Origin: Symbiodinium natans | Taxonomy: Eukaryota > Sar > Dinophyceae > Suessiales > Symbiodiniaceae | NCBI GenBank assembly: GCA_905221605.1 | Contig: CAJNDS010000044.1 | Span: 1-43,500, forward strand | Reading direction: 5' to 3' | DNA: 43,500 nucleotides | The notes under the pieces: model-generated | Told to the model about the DNA's origin: nothing | The model's database searches: none | The model's input: only the letters and a program-made list of their open reading frames with translations | Program-made: the position numbers and the translations under genes | Part shown: positions 40,001-43,500 of the stretch, piece by piece | How positions within the stretch are numbered: position 1 is the stretch's first letter | Layout of the letters: each line of letters starts with the position of its first letter

Positions 40001-41055
40001 TTCTATACGCATGTCGGTACTCGGAGGCGTGCCGCTTCGAGCTGATAGGCAGGGTCCCTCGGCTACGTATGCCACCAGGTCCCACGATGCAGCACCTGCT
40101 CGGGCGGCCACTGCGTAGCCTTGCAGGCAGGTGGATGGAAACGTGTCGATGGGTACGGGTGCAAGATCAGGATGAGACCCAAACCAAAATAGGCAGAAGC
40201 TACGACCTCAGCATGGTCCTGGCGGACATTGTGCTCACTTTTGGGCACCAGGTCTATCCTGACTCCCCTATCGGGATGGTCTCTCAGTATGCCAGGATTG
40301 TTACCCAAATGAAGTTTATGCTGCAGTTGAGTCTCCCCGCAGACCCACTGGGCGATGACGATATGAGCCTACTTGAAGCCTGCCAAACCGCGGAAGACTT
40401 CCCGCTGACTGGCGCGCCCAACACTTGGAGCCTTGTGACGTTTCGGACCTTCCTCATGAATCGCATAGGGTCCCTTAAACGCTTCTTCGGCGCTATCACC
40501 ACGGCCTGCTCCACTGGCCCCACATTTGGGATATGTGTCTTTGTGACATGTCGGGCTTCTGGATTCCTGTTTAGTAGCGAGGCAGGGTTTGCCCGAGCCA
40601 CCTCCTCCTTCACGAGAGGGCTTGGGGCTTTGGTTTTCGTGGCACCGCACTACTCTGATGGTATAGGTGCATGCTTCCAAATGGCGGCCTGCGCAACCGG
40701 GGGCCTAATTGAATGCGCTGAATATGTGCGCACACAAGCCAGCTTGTGGAGCATGGATGGCCCTGGCATTGCAACGGCATTACACAAGCAAGCCTTCCGA
40801 GAACGGACAGTAGCCAGCATCGTGCTGCCTGCGGAACGCAAAGTTGGGCTGGACCTCTTTGGAACACCACCCCTGCATCAAGCGTGGGCTTTGAAGGCCA
40901 CCTGGGGAGATAAGCGGGAGGTTTTTTACCGCACACTTCAGCAAGAAGGATGGGGGAGTCCCTCTTTCACCTCCAACTCCTACTCGGGCAAACACGCGGC
41001 TTCGTCCTGGAGCCCCTGCCCAATGCTGTGTATTGTGTCCCCTTCCAGCCGGTGA
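37090..41055 (+). CDS. Alpha/beta-hydrolase-like plus Upf1-like SF1 helicase protein
   Basis: Open from GTG 37072; first ATG at 37090 (numbering from 37072, 1327 codons). The N-terminal part shows a nucleophile elbow GFSAGS (Ser83), an acid in HHESDQ (Asp146) and GGHSYG (His182), a plausible hydrolase triad. The C-terminal half has Walker A GAPGSGKT (703-710), Walker B-like RDEAQQ (Asp818-Glu819), motif III-like GDHRQ (~841-845), a motif IV-like SSMRLPPEIAAILYACRYS and motif VI-like ATSSFTRGLGALVFVA. This is the order of SF1B (Upf1/DNA2-like) helicases. The last ~25 codons appear to be in the wrong register after a G-run at ~40955. Neither domain resembles the neighbouring retroelements. Function unknown: an RNA/DNA helicase with a fused esterase-type domain, from a host gene or another mobile element. 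Confidence 0.65.
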   Translation: MMTSCRARLNAVLIEVTALATLPGMRSEGAGDVCRPEHSGRRGPIPHLPHTAALTALHVGLAAGRAGECKLCVTGFSAGSYTGAAVAIAWHERQKLPDCKGDFVHIKAHLGGVAMPRAMLQYILGSELRHAVSLVHHESDQLCIFRPSQAARTQAIGAGARLYYFTGPESLGSGGHSYGHFVHSEELFQLTRGDYVHKELTKKICGLADPRMDRTARAGLMGVACGSVQLSDKSKTFINSVLGRQIRRPDMEAFLRIPSAENRSIASLRADCTQVLLTDAKPHLADLPPPYHELGPTMKLVLGMWLPHLSLERLVDMLGYQFLAMASEAEIEEEPSEQYHYPEQAAVKRAATPVAIKPGTHTWPICLLHRVYPRASVMLLTPELADVPDWAKKWFAVAGKVPAKGTALLVTLREDKGDVAYPGMFIELLAPKKLFTGPGESKAMQPVNITIALLLTDEQHNQFAQRPSLPRVSQLEVLPGGASTPLWDALLHMPRERQHVALGVPLEDSPLDAIRQPQWLPGFLTDLVLVLLIGLVVRGNWHDTWAQLIHPEVCQVFRGKHETQAAQASLTAGPGASNPLQSFLNLWLAEEQSYRKEWTPTLLSGVLATLPDSPLPGQEDARTPALWHAECLRLSHDSLSNEHDPRTRASIFALAVGPAFLTCLCDTFWGADGHLAALLGACSYGLAANRTSVFITGAPGSGKTRSCAFLGVLLACLTSRLTLYTAHGNESVRAYVEAVDRLTTASNEFVRSRIVRIPGNKEKDTHKLPFDVHDLYRGLLVATTHGTIVARLSFPYSQLINRLKDVELLLRDEAQQLGTPGSNTILAHIKHALDVMIGDHRQPAGGSRPNYHFVTELLEQKICGLNAVPADLHTPATLPAALLRQTAQTSGPWKKGQSEMPSWGKPHRSSGASEVLFSAVSMLESILCISIVKPKQAETVMQAAGLKAIVGPAVNLSLCSSMRLPPEIAAILYACRYSEACRFELIGRVPRLRMPPGPTMQHLLGRPLRSLAGRWMETCRWVRVQDQDETQTKIGRSYDLSMVLADIVLTFGHQVYPDSPIGMVSQYARIVTQMKFMLQLSLPADPLGDDDMSLLEACQTAEDFPLTGAPNTWSLVTFRTFLMNRIGSLKRFFGAITTACSTGPTFGICVFVTCRASGFLFSSEAGFARATSSFTRGLGALVFVAPHYSDGIGACFQMAACATGGLIECAEYVRTQASLWSMDGPGIATALHKQAFRERTVASIVLPAERKVGLDLFGTPPLHQAWALKATWGDKREVFYRTLQQEGWGSPSFTSNSYSGKHAASSWSPCPMLCIVSPSSR

Positions 41056-41882
41056 GGGAAGGAGATGGGGTCGCCCAGTACCTCACCTGCTTGCTAGGGG
41101 ACACCAGCATTAGGATGCCGCCCAAGCGGGGATCTGCTCAACGCGCTGACCCGGCTTTCGAACACAAGGCCGGCATACTGCGAGCCCCCCGTGGTCTTCA
41201 CCTCCTACCTGTTCGTACGGGTAAGGCTGCCTCCGAAACTGCGATTCATGTGGACTCTCCGGGAAACAGCCCTGTGCCCGCGGGTAGTAACAGTCCCGAC
41301 GTGGTAGTTGCTACTGCAGTCGAGGTTCCTACGCCGCAGCAGTCGCCAGCCCAAGGCGAGGCTGCCACCAACGCGCGCCATGGCGAGCGGTGGGGTACAC
41401 CATGGCGCAAGCCTCGGGCCGCGGGGGGCTCCATTGCGGCAGCTGTCAGCCCGCCTCCGCCAGCTAGACGGGACGTTTCCCGAACCCCTTGCGGCACCCC
41501 AACGCGGGAGAGAGGACCACTGACGAAGGAGCCAGGGGGTAGCGCCGCCTCGTGTCCACCCCGTAGTGGCGGCAACATTAGGGACCCGCCGCCTGGCGTA
41601 CGACGTCCACCCAGCCCCCGGACACGGCCCACGCACACAGCATCTCCGGATGGGATTAGGACGGTTGAGGCATCACAGCCCCCTTGCGCTAAAGTCTCCC
41701 ACGGACTCACTTGGCCTGACGGAACCAAAATCGGATCTCCCTATGCCTCCCCATGGCCTGACGCCCATCCCCGCCAGGCCTGTGCCCGCTGTCCAAGCTC
41801 GCAAGGAAAGTCGGCCTCTCGCTTTGGACAAAGACGGCTCTCAGCAGCTGGAACCACCAAAAGCCAAGCCTCGAGGGCCTAG
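40950..41882 (+). pseudogene. Likely frame-shifted continuation of the helicase protein, then Pro-rich sequence
   Basis: From the GGGGG run at ~40951 the -1 register gives a sensible sequence (SLFHLQLLLGQTRGFVLEPL; AVYCVPFQPVREGDGVAQYL), while the helicase frame loses sense and stops at 41053. Later the register becomes Pro/Arg/Ser-rich without domain and stops at 41880. The sensible register appears to change again to that of the next ORF between ~41520 and ~41650. Frameshift mutations or unusual introns would explain this equally well. Confidence 0.4.
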
Positions 41883-43500
41883 CGAGCCCAGCGGCACCCG
41901 CGATCCCAGCGCCCCAGCCTGCGCACCCATCATGCAGAGCAACACAGTCTCGGTCTGTGATCTCATGTGGCGCGCACTTGCAGCGGGACATCACTTTGGT
42001 AAGAATGTCAAACCTCGGCCCTACATGAACCTGCGTGACTCGCAACACCTCACAACACACTGCCAGCAGCTTCGGGCATATAGGGCCTATGAGGTGTTTT
42101 TGAACGGCATACCGAACCAGCTGCAAGACTCGGATATGCTGATCGGAATCGCTGACACGCTACTGCATCTGCCTGAAACGTTTCCGGCAGCGTATTTGAA
42201 GGTTTATGACCCTATCATCACGCAGTGCCTTAGATTGTCGGGGGCATTGCAGCATTTCGACCTTGCTGAAATGTTGGATTGCCCGGTCCCGCAGCTGGAC
42301 AAAGCAAGGCTTTCGGAGTCCCTGGTGGGGTATGGCTTTCTTACCACAGCGCAGTACATCGCGGATCTTTTCTCTGCGGTGTCGGACTTGCCGAGTGTCA
42401 TCAATGCCAGTTTTCCTGCAATGCTCAGCTACGCTGACCCAGATTATTGGCTGGGTGCACTTCTGCTCGCATTCGAGTCCCACCAAAAAGGTCCCCTGGA
42501 GCGTACGGCAGGGCTGCCCATTGTTATTGGTTTTCCTGAATCTGACAATAAAATTACTGACCTGCAGATCAATGTGCCGCCTGCAGCCATGGTGGCCTTC
42601 TTGGCTGGCCGCGCTTATCGGTGTCCCAAGTGCCCTACTACCAAATATGTGATGGACGCGCACAGTGGACTGCCACAAGTCACTGGCCAAGCCTCCCAAG
42701 AAGCCTTGCAGGCATGGGCCGCAGCTGCTAAGCACACGGACGTGGAAACGGCCAGGCTTGCCCAGCCCAGCCTGAATACGTTCCTAGGCATCACGCTGCA
42801 GGGCACACAGACACTTGGGCAAAGGCACTATCAAGAATTTAGGCCGGACCTCCCCCCTGCCCATTTCCTTGACGCCATCCGGCTTGCTCTTGCGGCCTCG
42901 GTGGCCAACCAAAACATTGAACATTTTTGGTCAGTTTTTAACTTGGAATGGCCTGACACTTCTCACAGAATGGCTGTTTTTCTACGGCGAGTGTTGCCCC
43001 TAGAGTGCTTGCTCTCCTCGCCCTGTGCTGCGCCTGTGGAAGCGAACACTGCAGCAACCTCGCCGGAGGTCGTCAGCATCTCTTCCGAAACTAACGAAGG
43101 CTCTCCCTGCCCGATGGATGACATGTCGGACGCGGAGGACGAACCCGAGGCACAGGTGAATGATTGGCGCTTCTCGGAGCTGCGAACCACTGACCTTGCA
43201 GCTTTGCGAGAAGTGGATGTCTCCGCCCCTTTCCGGCTGCCAGTCATCTTTGATGCGCATTGGAAAGGGATCAGCACCACACCCACCAAGCATGGGCCCC
43301 AACGTCCCCAAAATGCGTGGTATGACGCAGCCACTGCTCATTGGGCTGCCATTAAGGGGCTCATGCGAGCCAAACATCCAACCAAGCAGCGACTCAACAG
43401 CTTCTGGTTTAGGATGTACTGTCATGGCACCCCCAAGGACCCTGATCCTTCGGCCCTGCGTGCTGCAGTTACCTCCTTCCCCTTTCAGTATAAGGACGAA
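41650..43500 (+). CDS. Large unrecognised ORF, open at the right edge of the window
   Basis: The register is stop-free from 41524 to the last base (first ATG 41650, next 41932), at least 617 codons from 41650. After a Pro/Lys-rich start (LTEPKSDLPMPPHGLTPIPA) it becomes a well-mixed globular sequence: CDLMWRALAAGHHFGKNV, YVDP-like turns, YRCPKCPTTKYVMDAHSG (a possible CxxC zinc site), and later an acidic linker (DDMSDAEDEPEAQ) followed by HWAAIKGLMRAKHPTKQRLN. No family is recognised. It follows the helicase on the same strand and may be part of the same gene or element. Incomplete at the 3' end. Confidence 0.6.
   Translation, partial: MGLGRLRHHSPLALKSPTDSLGLTEPKSDLPMPPHGLTPIPARPVPAVQARKESRPLALDKDGSQQLEPPKAKPRGPSEPSGTRDPSAPACAPIMQSNTVSVCDLMWRALAAGHHFGKNVKPRPYMNLRDSQHLTTHCQQLRAYRAYEVFLNGIPNQLQDSDMLIGIADTLLHLPETFPAAYLKVYDPIITQCLRLSGALQHFDLAEMLDCPVPQLDKARLSESLVGYGFLTTAQYIADLFSAVSDLPSVINASFPAMLSYADPDYWLGALLLAFESHQKGPLERTAGLPIVIGFPESDNKITDLQINVPPAAMVAFLAGRAYRCPKCPTTKYVMDAHSGLPQVTGQASQEALQAWAAAAKHTDVETARLAQPSLNTFLGITLQGTQTLGQRHYQEFRPDLPPAHFLDAIRLALAASVANQNIEHFWSVFNLEWPDTSHRMAVFLRRVLPLECLLSSPCAAPVEANTAATSPEVVSISSETNEGSPCPMDDMSDAEDEPEAQVNDWRFSELRTTDLAALREVDVSAPFRLPVIFDAHWKGISTTPTKHGPQRPQNAWYDAATAHWAAIKGLMRAKHPTKQRLNSFWFRMYCHGTPKDPDPSALRAAVTSFPFQYKDE

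Noticed and set aside
1-43500. CRISPR arrays, tRNA or rRNA genes, bacterial-type operons
   Set aside because: Tandem repeats here have no unique spacers of constant size; no cloverleaf or rRNA core was recognised, and the context is eukaryotic.
37090-43500. Helitron or Polinton assignment for the helicase locus
   Set aside because: No Rep/HUH motif, no PIF1-type signature, no protein-primed polymerase or capsid gene, and no terminal structures were seen in the window.

Overview
The window looks like a repeat-dense piece of a dinoflagellate nuclear genome (Symbiodiniaceae/Suessiales type). The grounds are: several Ty1/copia LTR retrotransposons with very long polyproteins; long minisatellite and satellite arrays; a 15-nt match to the 3' end of the dinoflagellate spliced leader (DinoSL) inside LTRs; and no bacterial-style operons, tRNAs, rRNAs or compact gene clusters. 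The species cannot be fixed from the sequence alone.

Layout. 1-4284 is tandem repeat DNA: a ~58-bp repeat, a G-rich ~260-390-bp repeat, then a 149/159-bp satellite with a higher-order period of five monomers. 4285-6500 holds a minus-strand MULE-type transposase fragment, a (GTGC)n microsatellite and a short 39-bp minisatellite. 6500-6989 and 15940-16167 are the two halves of an older, minus-strand retroelement relic. Element 1 (6990-15934, copia, LTRs 392/402 bp, target site duplication TATGT) has split that relic. A 39-bp minisatellite (16168-16946) and a decayed coding-like stretch follow. Element 2 (17865-36311, copia, LTRs ~551/553 bp, target duplication ATTCT) is itself interrupted near the end of its RNase H region by element 3 (26780-34908, copia, two visually identical 133-bp LTRs, target duplication GGCCT). 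Right of element 2 lies a different kind of locus: coding fragments (36317-37093), a ~1.3-kaa protein joining an alpha/beta-hydrolase-like module to an Upf1-like SF1 helicase (37090-41055), and a long reading frame (41650 onward) that is still open at the window edge.

How the parts relate. All three intact elements show LTR, a primer-binding site based on TGGTAGCGGAGC, gag with a CCHC knuckle, DSGA-type protease, HHCC/DDE integrase, copia reverse transcriptase and RNase H, then a purine tract and LTR. Beyond this standard set they carry unusual cargo. Elements 1 and 2 have a large second reading frame between protease and integrase, and a domain after RNase H with features of a divergent cytosine-C5 methyltransferase. 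Elements 1 and 3 end in a transmembrane helix followed by an Ada-like zinc-binding module in the position where an env gene would sit. Element 3 also has a SAP DNA-binding domain, and 45-bp palindrome-bearing repeats exactly at its gag/pol frame change. Relative age by LTR divergence and nesting is: minus-strand relic (oldest), then elements 1 and 2, then element 3 (youngest).

Most promising leads: the spliced-leader core inside LTRs, the overprinted ORFs between protease and integrase, the methyltransferase-like and TM/zinc C-terminal modules, the element 3 repeat/frameshift junction, and the hydrolase-helicase locus with the large unrecognised ORF beside it.
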